From DATEDA01 sp963789885 (GTDB lineage: Bacteria > Pseudomonadota > Gammaproteobacteria > Burkholderiales > SG8-39): 64,000 nucleotides of DNA. A program made the position numbers and the translations under genes. The stretch's first letter is position 1, and each line of letters opens with the position of its first letter. Location of the stretch: contig CAWBNB010000050.1 of assembly GCA_963789885.1 (NCBI GenBank), forward strand, positions 434,001 through 498,000, given 5' to 3'. Shown here in pieces: positions 55,262 through 62,879 of the stretch. Under the pieces are notes generated by a model. The model was given only the letters and a program-made list of their open reading frames with translations, was not told the origin of the DNA and did not search any database.

Positions 55262-55295
55262 CCGGAGCGCGCGGGGATCGCCGCGCGCGGGCGGC

Positions 55296-56375
55296 CTACT
55301 GCGCGGCCGCCGTCGGCTGGATGACCGGCGGCTGAGCCGCCGTCGGCTGCGCGGCGGCCGGTTTCTTCACCTTCGGCTTCGCCGGCTTGGCGACCTTCGC
55401 CGCGGTGGTCTCGGGTACGCGCCGCGTGACCGGCTCGTTCGGCCCGCGCTCGTACGTGAGCACCGCGCTCTCCTCGCCCGGCGCCGCGCGGCGCGCGGTG
55501 ATCTCGAGCGACTTGGGCGCCGCCGGGGGCACGGCCGCCGCGGGCACGGGCCGTCGCAGTTCGGACACCGCGGCGTAGTAGGCATCGCGGAGCTCGTCGG
55601 AGAGCCGGCCTTCCGCTTCGGCCGCACGCATCTCGCGGAACAGGGTATCGATCCGCTCCGGCACCGGTACCGAGCGCACCGCCGGCCCGAACGCTTCCTT
55701 CCCGCTCCGCGCGGCGTCGGCGAAGCGCTCCGGCGTCCCGACCATCCGGGCGATGCGCGGGTTGTTGTAGCGCATCGCCCAGACGAACGCGTCGTCCCCG
55801 TGGTCGTTCAGGATCTTCGGATCGGCGCCGCGGTCGAGGAGGACCTGCGCCACGCTCTCGCGCCCTTCGCGCGCCGCCATCATCAGCGGCGAGGAGCCGT
55901 TGGTCGAGCGCGCGTTGACGTCGGCGCCGCGCTCGAGGAGCGCCTGCACCACCTCCTCGTGCCCGGCGAACGCCGCGTAGTGGAGCGCGGACCACTCCAG
56001 CCCCCGGCGGTTGATCTGCGCGCCGCGGTCGAGGAGCCAGCGCACCGCCTCGAGACGGCCCCGCCAGGCAGCGAACATGAGCGCCTGCTCGTGCGCCCCG
56101 TTGGTCCGGTTCACGTCCGCGCCGCGGCTCGCGAAGAGCTCCATCATCTCGATGTTGCCGTCCCACGCGGCGATCATCAGCCCGGTACCGATGCGGTCGC
56201 CGACGAAATTCGGGTCGAGCCCTTCCTCGAGCCACGCGCGCGCCGCGAAGATGTTGCCCGCCTCGATCGTCGCGCCGAACCGGACCGGATCGGGCAGCTC
56301 GGCGCGCGCGGTCGCGACCAGGCCGGCCGCGGCGAGCGCCACGGCCAGGCAGCGTGAAAGGGCTTGCGAATTCAT
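55296..56375 (-). CDS. Exported ankyrin-repeat protein with K/P/A-rich tail
   Basis: A 359-residue protein. A signal peptide (CLAVALAAAGLVATARA) is followed by five or six ankyrin repeats at about residues 30-205, for example GLMIAAWDGNIEMMELFASR, ALHYAAFAGHEEVVQALLER and PLMMAAREGRESVAQVLLDR. Then comes a helical linker and a C-terminal tail of repeated AKPAKPKVKKPAAAQPTAAQ type. I chose the ATG at 56375 because it starts directly at the signal peptide. The periplasmic ankyrin part would bind a protein partner; the basic proline-rich tail may touch peptidoglycan or the outer membrane. It is divergent from a TonB-like gene with about 50 bases between. Confidence 0.82.
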   Translation of the reverse strand: MNSQALSRCLAVALAAAGLVATARAELPDPVRFGATIEAGNIFAARAWLEEGLDPNFVGDRIGTGLMIAAWDGNIEMMELFASRGADVNRTNGAHEQALMFAAWRGRLEAVRWLLDRGAQINRRGLEWSALHYAAFAGHEEVVQALLERGADVNARSTNGSSPLMMAAREGRESVAQVLLDRGADPKILNDHGDDAFVWAMRYNNPRIARMVGTPERFADAARSGKEAFGPAVRSVPVPERIDTLFREMRAAEAEGRLSDELRDAYYAAVSELRRPVPAAAVPPAAPKSLEITARRAAPGEESAVLTYERGPNEPVTRRVPETTAAKVAKPAKPKVKKPAAAQPTAAQPPVIQPTAAAQ

Positions 56376-56425
56376 CGGCTTGCCAGTGGCATGAAAGGCC
56401 CTCATAGTCGCCAAGTCGTGCGCGA

Positions 56426-57019
56426 TTGTCAAAGCCCTTGTTGCTAAAACGTGCACTCAGCCCGGCGCTCCTGTGGGCGCTCGCGGCGTCGCTGGCGCTG
56501 CACGCCGCGGCGCTGCTGCTGCCGGCGCTCGCGCTGCCGCGCGCGCTGCGCGTCCATGATGCGGCTGTAACGTTCCTCACCGCGCGCCTCGAGCCGCGTG
56601 CCCCGGCCGAGATCGCGCCGCCGCCGGAGGTGCTCAAGAACACCATCAAAGCGCCGAAGCCGGCGCGGCCGCGCGCCGAGCCGCGTCCGCCGCGCGCCGC
56701 GTCGCCCGCGGTCTCGCCGCCCAAGCCGCGTCCACCGCCGGAACGCCTCTCCGGCGAGGTGCTCGACCGGACGCTGGGCCAGCTCTCGCAGACGCTGCTC
56801 TACCCGCCGGAGGCGGTGCGGAGGGGACTGGAGGGGGAGGTCGTGGTGATGCTCGAGCTCGACGCGGACGGGCGCATCGTCGCCGCCTCGGTCGCGAGCG
56901 GCTCGGGCCATGCGATCCTCGACGAAGCGGCGGTGCGCGCCGCGCGCCAGCTCGGCGCGCTCGGACCGGCGCTCGGCGGCAAGGCGATCCTGCTGCCGGT
57001 GCGTTTCCGGCTGATCTGA
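56426..57019 (+). CDS. TonB-family energy transducer-like protein
   Basis: A 197-residue protein. An N-terminal membrane helix (LLWALAASLALHAAALLLPA) leads to a proline-rich periplasmic linker (APPPEVLKNTIKAPKPARPR and PPKPRPPPERL). The C-terminal TonB-like domain has LLYPPEAVRRGLEGEVVVML, then ASVASGSGHAILDEAAVRAA. TonB proteins transmit energy to outer-membrane receptors. No ExbBD or receptor is adjacent. The start (TTG 56426) is uncertain because no ribosome site stands out. Convergent with the dioxygenase genes. Confidence 0.8.
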   Translation: MSKPLLLKRALSPALLWALAASLALHAAALLLPALALPRALRVHDAAVTFLTARLEPRAPAEIAPPPEVLKNTIKAPKPARPRAEPRPPRAASPAVSPPKPRPPPERLSGEVLDRTLGQLSQTLLYPPEAVRRGLEGEVVVMLELDADGRIVAASVASGSGHAILDEAAVRAARQLGALGPALGGKAILLPVRFRLI

Positions 57020-57608
57020 TCAGAGGATCACGCTCGGGTTGCGCAACGCCTGGTCGCAGTCGATCAGGTTCACCTGCTTCACGAGGATCCGCCAGCCGCC
57101 GGCGTGCTCGGCGAGCCGGTGACCGCACCAGCCCGCGAGGACCCGTGTCTCGCCGGCGCGGTACTCGTTGACGAGGAACGTCGAGCGCACCATCAGCGTT
57201 GACGCCTCCGGAGTCCGGAAGACCTCGACGTTGGAGACAAGGCGCGCGGTGCGGGACGCGGGCACCTGCGACCACGCATAGCCCGTGCGGAGGCGATAGA
57301 TCCGGCCCTCGAGCTGCCGACGGTCGTCGAAGGACACCGACACCTGCTTCCGCGGGTCGCCCGCGTTCGGGGTGGCCGGCACCCAGTACAGGCATTCGGG
57401 CGCGAAGAGCGCGAGCCAGTCCTCGAACCGTCCGCTCGTCGAGCAGGCGCGCCTCGCGCGCGAGCAGCTGGCGGCAACGGTCGCGCACGCCGGGGTCGCC
57501 GACCGCCTTGTCCTCGCGTGCCCAGTCGGTGAACGCCGCGGCGAGGTCGCGATAGAAGGCGTCCCCGACGTACCAGGACTCGCGGGCCGGGTCGCGTCCG
57601 CCGCTCAT
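57020..57608 (-). CDS. Aromatic-ring-hydroxylating dioxygenase, small subunit (one-base frameshift)
   Basis: A 195-residue beta subunit after skipping an extra base near 57429-57436. The first part reads WYVGDAFYRDLAAAFTDWAR and ends AREARLLDER; it joins RFEDWLALFAPECLYWVPAT, the canonical beta-subunit segment, followed by QLEGRIYRLRTGYAWSQVPA and FRTPEASTLMVRSTFLVNEY. The cone-like NTF2 fold supports the alpha3beta3 hexamer and has no catalytic site. Its ATG (57608) overlaps the large-subunit stop as ATGA. Confidence 0.86.
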
Positions 57609-58936
57609 GGCTCGCGCCGCACCGTGAGATTCGGGCGCGCCTGCATCAGGCGCTTCCATTCCTTGATGTACTCGCGCATGAAGACCTCGTCGGTCGCGGG
57701 CGCCGTGATCACGCCGTCCGCGCCTACCTTGACCCGGCCGGGGATGCCGAGCCCGCGGTGCATGTAGACCCACTCGTCCTCCTCGGCCCGCAGGCCGCGC
57801 TGGATCTCCTCGAAGTTGGCGGCGTCGTCCACCTCGCCGAAGTTCGGGAAGGCCTCCTGGGTGCGCATCCGGATCGCGTTCACGTCGTCGACCACGCCGC
57901 CGAGCGCGCCGTCCTCGTCCACCACCGCGGTCGCGTACCAGGTGAGGTTGGTTTCGTCGACGGCGACCGGCTCGATCACCTGCACGTGGTTGCCGAGGAT
58001 CAGCAGGTTCGGGAAAACGTTGATGTTGACCGGCTCGGAGGAGGCGAGGTCGAGCGCCGCGTTCGCCCGCGGTCCGAGCGTGCGCCGCAGCTTCTCCTCG
58101 AAGTACTCCATCCCGGGGTGTGCGCCCTCGATCGCCCACAGCGCGCCCGGCTCCTTCGGCACGTTCGGGCGCTTGTCCTTGAAGTGGTGGCCGTGACCGA
58201 AGTACTGGACGTACATCGGCGCGTCGTCCGGTTTCGAGCGGTAGAAGGACATGCCCTTGCCGGGATCCTCCTCGAGCCGGTTCTCCATGTCGAGCAGGGA
58301 CCGGTGCGAGAACACCACGTGGTAGCCGTCGGCGGAGTTGTCGTAGGCGAGCTTCCAGTTGCCCCGGTACTTGATCCGGTTCGCCTCGCAGAAGACGACC
58401 TTCCCGCCGGGGTGCCGGTCGAGCCACTCGTCGATCGGCTTCGTGACCGGCCCGAGGTGCTCGAGGAGCGGGGGCGCGCCGGGGTTCAGCGTGCCGAACA
58501 CGAACCCGCGGTAGCTCTCGACCCGCGGGACCTGCGCCAGGTTGAACTTTGCGTCCTTGAAGTCGCAGGCATAGCCGTCCGGCCACGGCACGCCGCTCAG
58601 CTTCCCGCTGTTGAGGTACGTCCAGCCGTGGTAGGGGCACTGGAAGGCCTTCGCCGATCCGCGGTCCGCCCGGCAGAGCGTCGTACCGCGGTGGGTGCAG
58701 CGGTTGTAGAGCGCGCGGATCGTGCTCCGGCTGTCGCGGAGCACGATGAGCGGGCGGAGACCCAGGCGGACGGTGACGAAGTCGTCGTTCTTCGGGATCT
58801 GGCTCTCGTGGGCGAGATACGCCCATGTGCCGCCGAACACCCGCGTCATCTCGTCCGCGAAGATCCCGGGATCGGTGTAAAGGAGGCGGTGCACCCGGTC
58901 TTCCTGCACCAGCTCGTCCAGATCGTGCTGCGACAT
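57605..58936 (-). CDS. Rieske aromatic-ring-hydroxylating dioxygenase, large subunit
   Basis: A 443-residue alpha subunit that adds oxygen to an aromatic ring. The Rieske 2Fe-2S ligands are C80, H82, C100 and H103 (RCTHRGTTL and FQCPYHGWTY). The mononuclear iron site is in DNSADGYHVVFSHRS, with H206 and H211 and the bridging D203. The length and NINVFPNLLILGNHVQVIEP fit the benzoate/toluate to biphenyl type of group. ATG 58936 has CAGGAAA upstream and lacks the unlike upstream extension. No ferredoxin, reductase or diol dehydrogenase is close by, so the electron partners are elsewhere. Substrate cannot be told. Confidence 0.93.
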   Translation of the reverse strand: MSQHDLDELVQEDRVHRLLYTDPGIFADEMTRVFGGTWAYLAHESQIPKNDDFVTVRLGLRPLIVLRDSRSTIRALYNRCTHRGTTLCRADRGSAKAFQCPYHGWTYLNSGKLSGVPWPDGYACDFKDAKFNLAQVPRVESYRGFVFGTLNPGAPPLLEHLGPVTKPIDEWLDRHPGGKVVFCEANRIKYRGNWKLAYDNSADGYHVVFSHRSLLDMENRLEEDPGKGMSFYRSKPDDAPMYVQYFGHGHHFKDKRPNVPKEPGALWAIEGAHPGMEYFEEKLRRTLGPRANAALDLASSEPVNINVFPNLLILGNHVQVIEPVAVDETNLTWYATAVVDEDGALGGVVDDVNAIRMRTQEAFPNFGEVDDAANFEEIQRGLRAEEDEWVYMHRGLGIPGRVKVGADGVITAPATDEVFMREYIKEWKRLMQARPNLTVRREP

Positions 58937-59254
58937 ACGCGTTTCCTGGAAGAAGTCGAAGTGCTCGTTGTGCGAGGGCCATCTAATTGAATTGCGTTGC
59001 GTCCGTGCAGTGTAGCGGAACAAGGACTTACGGCCGCGGGCGGAGCCGGAGGTAAGAACCAGGGTGTGCGGCATCGGCGTGAACGCCGTGATGCGGAGCC
59101 GGGGCACGTCGCGGACCGGCCAGGGGCGGTCGTTCGCGGAACCGCTATTCGATCACTCGGCCAGCGCGAAGCAGTAGCGCCTGCGCGATCAGCCCAGGCG
59201 CGACGGCGCACACTTGGCGCTTATGCGCGGCGAGGGCCGCTATTGGCGAAAAAA
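58937..59254. other. Intergenic, nothing recognised
   Basis: About 318 bases upstream of the dioxygenase and downstream of a membrane-protein gene. It should hold the dioxygenase promoter, and the stretch at 58981-59000 is relatively AT-rich, but no convincing -35/-10 pair, operator or reading frame was found. Confidence 0.5.
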
Positions 59255-60385
59255 TCATGACTGCAGCAGCCCGCGGGCAGCCTGCCGCACGTCGGGCGAG
59301 GAGAAGCGGAAGGCAGCGCGATCCAGCAGGTAGTGGATGAAGCCGGTCGCGAAGCCCAGCGCCGCCAGCGCCGGCACGAAGGGCGAGAAGCGCAGCCACC
59401 GCGCCGCATCGCCGAAGATGCGGTCGGCGTAGGCATATTCGTCGGTGACGGCCTCCACCTCCATCACCGGCAGCAGCAGTGTGGAGACGACGGCGAGCAC
59501 GAGCAGCACTGCCCAGCCGCGCCGATTGATGGGCGCGAGCAGCCGCTGCCAGTGCGCACCAGTCGCTTGGGCTCCACCGGAAGCCGCGAGCGAGGCGAGT
59601 CCCATCGCGGCGCTCCAATGCTGCACGCTCCACAGCACGATGAACAGGAAGGGGTCGCGCGCGAGGAAGGCGAAGAGCACCATGGCCGAGACGCCGAGGA
59701 CGTAGGCTACGCGCGGCAGCGATCGGCGCTGCGAGCGCAGTTCGACGCGCAGCATCAGGGCGGTCAGGATCACGACGAAGACGATGCCGCCATCGCGCAG
59801 CGTGCGCGCGAACACGTCCGACCAGCCCGCGCCCAGCAGCGGGTCGATCCAGCGGTCCTGGAAGGCGATCGATCCAGCCAGGGCCTCTGCCAGCACGACG
59901 AAACCGCCGCCCACGACGAGCGCGAACCACCGATCGAGCCGTCGCGCGACCGCGTCCGACGCTCGTCCCGCGCGCGCGCGGTAGAGGCTGAGCAGCCCGA
60001 AGTGCTGCGCGGCAAAATGGTGACTCACCAGCAGGTAGTCCAGGACGGCGAACCAGAGCACGCGCTCGGTCAGCGGCATCGGCAGCACGCTCTCGGGAGC
60101 CAGCAGCAGGGCGAAGCAGGCCACGGCGATGGCCAACGGGGCCACTACGAAGCGCAGCCGCTGCGTGGCGAGCAGCGGGCGGTAGGCCGGGGTCGCGTAG
60201 GCCAGCCAGGCCGACGAGACGCGGTGGCCGAACCACAGCGGCACCGTGAGGGCGAAGAACAGCCCGTCCACTGGGCTGGCGCGCACGTCGTCATGACCCC
60301 GCGCCAGCAGAAGGACCAGGGGGGCCAACCACAGCGCATTCAGGACCCAAACGAGGTCCCAGGCCGGGCTCTTGATCCAGCGCAT
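59255..60385 (-). CDS. Polytopic membrane protein of unknown function
   Basis: A 376-residue protein with about nine to ten hydrophobic helices (VLNALWLAPLVLLLARG, FVVAPLAIAVACFALLLAPE, FALVVGGGFVVLAEALAG, VAYVLGVSAMVLFAFLARDP). A histidine cluster VSHHFAAQHFGLLSLYR after helix four and SVQHWSAAMGL later might bind metal or haem. I do not recognise the family. ATG 60385 (MRWIKSPAWDLVW) begins just before helix one; earlier in-frame starts lack protein-like sequence. It is divergent from the PQQ dehydrogenase gene. Confidence 0.75.
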   Translation of the reverse strand: MRWIKSPAWDLVWVLNALWLAPLVLLLARGHDDVRASPVDGLFFALTVPLWFGHRVSSAWLAYATPAYRPLLATQRLRFVVAPLAIAVACFALLLAPESVLPMPLTERVLWFAVLDYLLVSHHFAAQHFGLLSLYRARAGRASDAVARRLDRWFALVVGGGFVVLAEALAGSIAFQDRWIDPLLGAGWSDVFARTLRDGGIVFVVILTALMLRVELRSQRRSLPRVAYVLGVSAMVLFAFLARDPFLFIVLWSVQHWSAAMGLASLAASGGAQATGAHWQRLLAPINRRGWAVLLVLAVVSTLLLPVMEVEAVTDEYAYADRIFGDAARWLRFSPFVPALAALGFATGFIHYLLDRAAFRFSSPDVRQAARGLLQS

Positions 60386-60663
60386 GGGGTGGAAGGTAGC
60401 GCATCGGCCCGGTTTGATATTTCCCGACCTGTGCATAGGCTCGGGCCGGCGCCAGTGACCGCTTTGGGTCCCGCTATGCGACGGTCGAGCAAAGGTCGCT
60501 GATCGGGCCAAGATCGGACATTCCACCACATCTCGGAATCACCTCATCCGATGAACGAGGCGAATTTCCGCTACTTCGAGCCCGCGCCGCGGCGCAACAA
60601 ACATGAGCATTGGCTGGCAGGCGTCTCTTCAGTTCTAATAGCAATTCCAAGGAGGAGAAGCTC

Positions 60664-61878
60664 ATGATCAAGGTCCTTGCTGCTGTCGTTCTTCTCGCAT
60701 TCACCGCTGCGCACGCCCAAGACAAGCCTGCGGCCGCACCGCCGCCTTCGTGGAAGCAGGGGATGAAACCGGAACAGAGCGAATCCACGCTGCATCCGTT
60801 CGCAATCGAAGTGACCGGAAAAGCCGCGAAGGATCTCCCGGTCGACAAGCTCAAGGTGCCGGCCGGCTTCAAAGTGCAAGTGTGGGCGGAGGGTCTCCCG
60901 GGAGCGCGTTCGCTCGCGCTGGGCGACAAAGGGACCGTGTTCGTTGGCACACGACAGCTCAAGGAGGTGTACGCGGTCGTCGACAACGGCGGCAAGCGCG
61001 AGGTGAAGACCTTGTTCAAAGGCCTCGAGTCCCCCAACGGAGTCGTATTCAATAAAGGCACGCTCTACATTGCCGAGCATCACCGCATCACGCGTTACGA
61101 CGGCGTCGAGAGCCAACTCGACAATCCGCCCGAAGCCAAGATCGTCGTCGACGGCCTCGACCCGGACAACCAGCCCGGCCACTTCTGGAAATTTCTCGCC
61201 ATGGGGCCCGACGGCAAGCTCTATTACAACGTTGGCGCGCCCGGAAACATCGTCATGCCCGGTTACTTCCAGGCGACGATTTCGCGAGTCGATCCCAAGA
61301 CCGGCGTCATCGAGACCGTCGCCCAGGGCGTGCGCAACTCGGTGGGCTTCGACTTCAATCCGAAAACCAGGGAGCTTTGGTTCACCAACCACGCCCGCGA
61401 CTGGCTGAGCGACGACTTGCCGAACGACACGCTGCATCGGGTCTCCCGCAAAGGCATGAATTTCGGCTATCCGTTCTGCCACCAGGGCGACACACCCGAC
61501 CCAGAGTACGGCAAACACCGCTCGTGCAAGGAGTTCGACAAGCCGGCGCTCAAGCTCGGAGCGCACATCGGGCCCATCGGGATGCGCTTCTACACGGGAA
61601 AGATGTTCCCCGCCGAATATCGGAACAACATCTTCATTGCCATGCGCGGCTCCTGGAACCGCACCGTGAAGCAGGGCTACAACGTGATGCGGGTGGTGCT
61701 CGACGAAGGCGGCAAGGTCGTCAAGTACGAGCCGTTCCTGACCGGCTTCCTCGTCGACGAGAAGGCCGATCCGCCGATGTGGGGCCGGCCGAACGACGTC
61801 ATGGTCATGCGTGACGGCTCCATGCTCGTCTCGGACGATCAGAACGGAATCATTTACCGGATCAGCTACGCGAAGTGA
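60664..61878 (+). CDS. PQQ-dependent sugar dehydrogenase (L-sorbosone dehydrogenase-like)
   Basis: A 404-residue periplasmic six-bladed propeller enzyme. After the signal peptide (IKVLAAVVLLAFTAAHAQ) it has LKVPAGFKVQVWAEGLPGAR, LALGDKGTVFVGTRQLKEVY, SPNGVVFNKGTLYIAEHHRI, NSVGFDFNPKTRELWFTNHA and MRGSWNRTVKQGYNVMRVVL, the pattern of L-sorbosone and related soluble PQQ dehydrogenases. AAGGAGAAG precedes ATG 60664. The next gene, a dihaem cytochrome c, overlaps its stop and is the obvious electron acceptor. The sugar or alcohol substrate is unknown. No pqq synthesis genes are in the window. Confidence 0.9.
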   Translation: MIKVLAAVVLLAFTAAHAQDKPAAAPPPSWKQGMKPEQSESTLHPFAIEVTGKAAKDLPVDKLKVPAGFKVQVWAEGLPGARSLALGDKGTVFVGTRQLKEVYAVVDNGGKREVKTLFKGLESPNGVVFNKGTLYIAEHHRITRYDGVESQLDNPPEAKIVVDGLDPDNQPGHFWKFLAMGPDGKLYYNVGAPGNIVMPGYFQATISRVDPKTGVIETVAQGVRNSVGFDFNPKTRELWFTNHARDWLSDDLPNDTLHRVSRKGMNFGYPFCHQGDTPDPEYGKHRSCKEFDKPALKLGAHIGPIGMRFYTGKMFPAEYRNNIFIAMRGSWNRTVKQGYNVMRVVLDEGGKVVKYEPFLTGFLVDEKADPPMWGRPNDVMVMRDGSMLVSDDQNGIIYRISYAK

Positions 61879-62456
61879 GCGCCCGTCGGGCGCTCATGGC
61901 GGCGGCGCTCGCTCTGGCGAGCGCCGTTTCGGCCGCCGATCCCAAGGCAGGCGAGTCCAAGGCGGCGGTGTGTTTCGCATGCCACGGCCAAGGCGGTAAC
62001 TCGACCAATCCCGCCGTGCCGTCGATCGCCGGGCAGCCCGCGCAGTTCATCTCGACGTCGCTCTACATGTTCCGCGAGGGCAACCGCAAGGACTCGCAGA
62101 TGTCGCCGATAGCGGCGAATCTTTCCAATACGGAGATGAACGACCTCGCAGCGTACTTCTCGGCACAAAAGCCTGCGCCGTCGGGCCACCGCGCCAGCGC
62201 GGACAATGCTCAGGCAGGACCGGGTCTGGCTCAGAAGTTCAAATGCACGCAATGCCACGGTGCCAGGATGCTCGGGCAGCAGCACATTCCGCGGCTCGCA
62301 GGCCAGCAGTTCGAATATCTGCGCGCGCAGTTACGCGGCTTCAAGGCCGGCACGCGCATCGATCTCGACGCCAAGATGTCCGAATCGGCGCAGGTTCTTT
62401 CCGACAAGGACATCGAAATCCTCGTCGATTACCTCGCTGGTCTCGGCACGCAATAG
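61875..62456 (+). CDS. Dihaem cytochrome c (c4-like)
   Basis: A 193-residue periplasmic cytochrome with a signal peptide (RRALMAAALALASAVSAADP) and two haem sites, CFACH (C33, C36, H37) and CTQCH (C124, C127, H128). Methionine ligands are probably in KDSQMSPIAANLS and in DLDAKMSESAQVLS. The two half-domains are alike, as in cytochrome c4. GTG 61875 overlaps the dehydrogenase stop as GTGA, so it most likely carries electrons from that enzyme to a terminal oxidase. Confidence 0.93.
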   Translation: MSARRALMAAALALASAVSAADPKAGESKAAVCFACHGQGGNSTNPAVPSIAGQPAQFISTSLYMFREGNRKDSQMSPIAANLSNTEMNDLAAYFSAQKPAPSGHRASADNAQAGPGLAQKFKCTQCHGARMLGQQHIPRLAGQQFEYLRAQLRGFKAGTRIDLDAKMSESAQVLSDKDIEILVDYLAGLGTQ

Positions 62457-62574
62457 CGCGCGGATTCAATCCGTGTCGCCGTCCGCGGGGCCGCCCGGTG
62501 CGGAGCTGCCGCCCCCCGCGGTATCTACGGGTGCCTTGCTCTCGGTCTTCGCGCCCTCATCCTTGAGGGAGCGG

Positions 62575-62710
62575 TCTCTCTCGGCACCAGGTCGCCGCTC
62601 GACCAGGCGGAGACTTGGGCGCCGCAGTCGGGAACGAACTCGACCAGGCCTTCGGCCGCGAGGATCCGCAGCGTCTCGCGTATCGGCGTGCGGCTCACAC
62701 GGCCGCCGAG
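62575..62710 (-). pseudogene. Fragment of a GntR-family regulator gene
   Basis: The minus strand encodes VSRTPIRETLRILAAEGLVE, then FVPDCGAQVSA, the second half of a GntR winged helix (recognition helix and wing), followed by a few DL-type residues before similarity ends. There is no N-terminal first helix and no ligand-binding domain. The fragment lies in a 424-base gap (62457-62879) that otherwise has no coding look. It suggests loss of a regulator and its target genes at this junction. Confidence 0.6.
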
Positions 62711-62879
62711 TGGCTGCTTCGCAGAGACGTGACTTTCCGAGGTGGGTCGACTTGAGCCCTTCGGCTGACGGTCGCTGCCCGGCCACAAGGAGTCGTGCAA
62801 GCCGGCCTAGACTCGGCGGAACCGTTCCCGACACGTATGATTCCGCCGGCCGGCAATTCGGCCACGGAAATGGGAATCC

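Noticed and set aside
58981..59030. Promoter of the dioxygenase genes
   Set aside because: TACACT and TTGTTC are visible on the minus strand but spaced only about three bases apart, so they cannot form one promoter.
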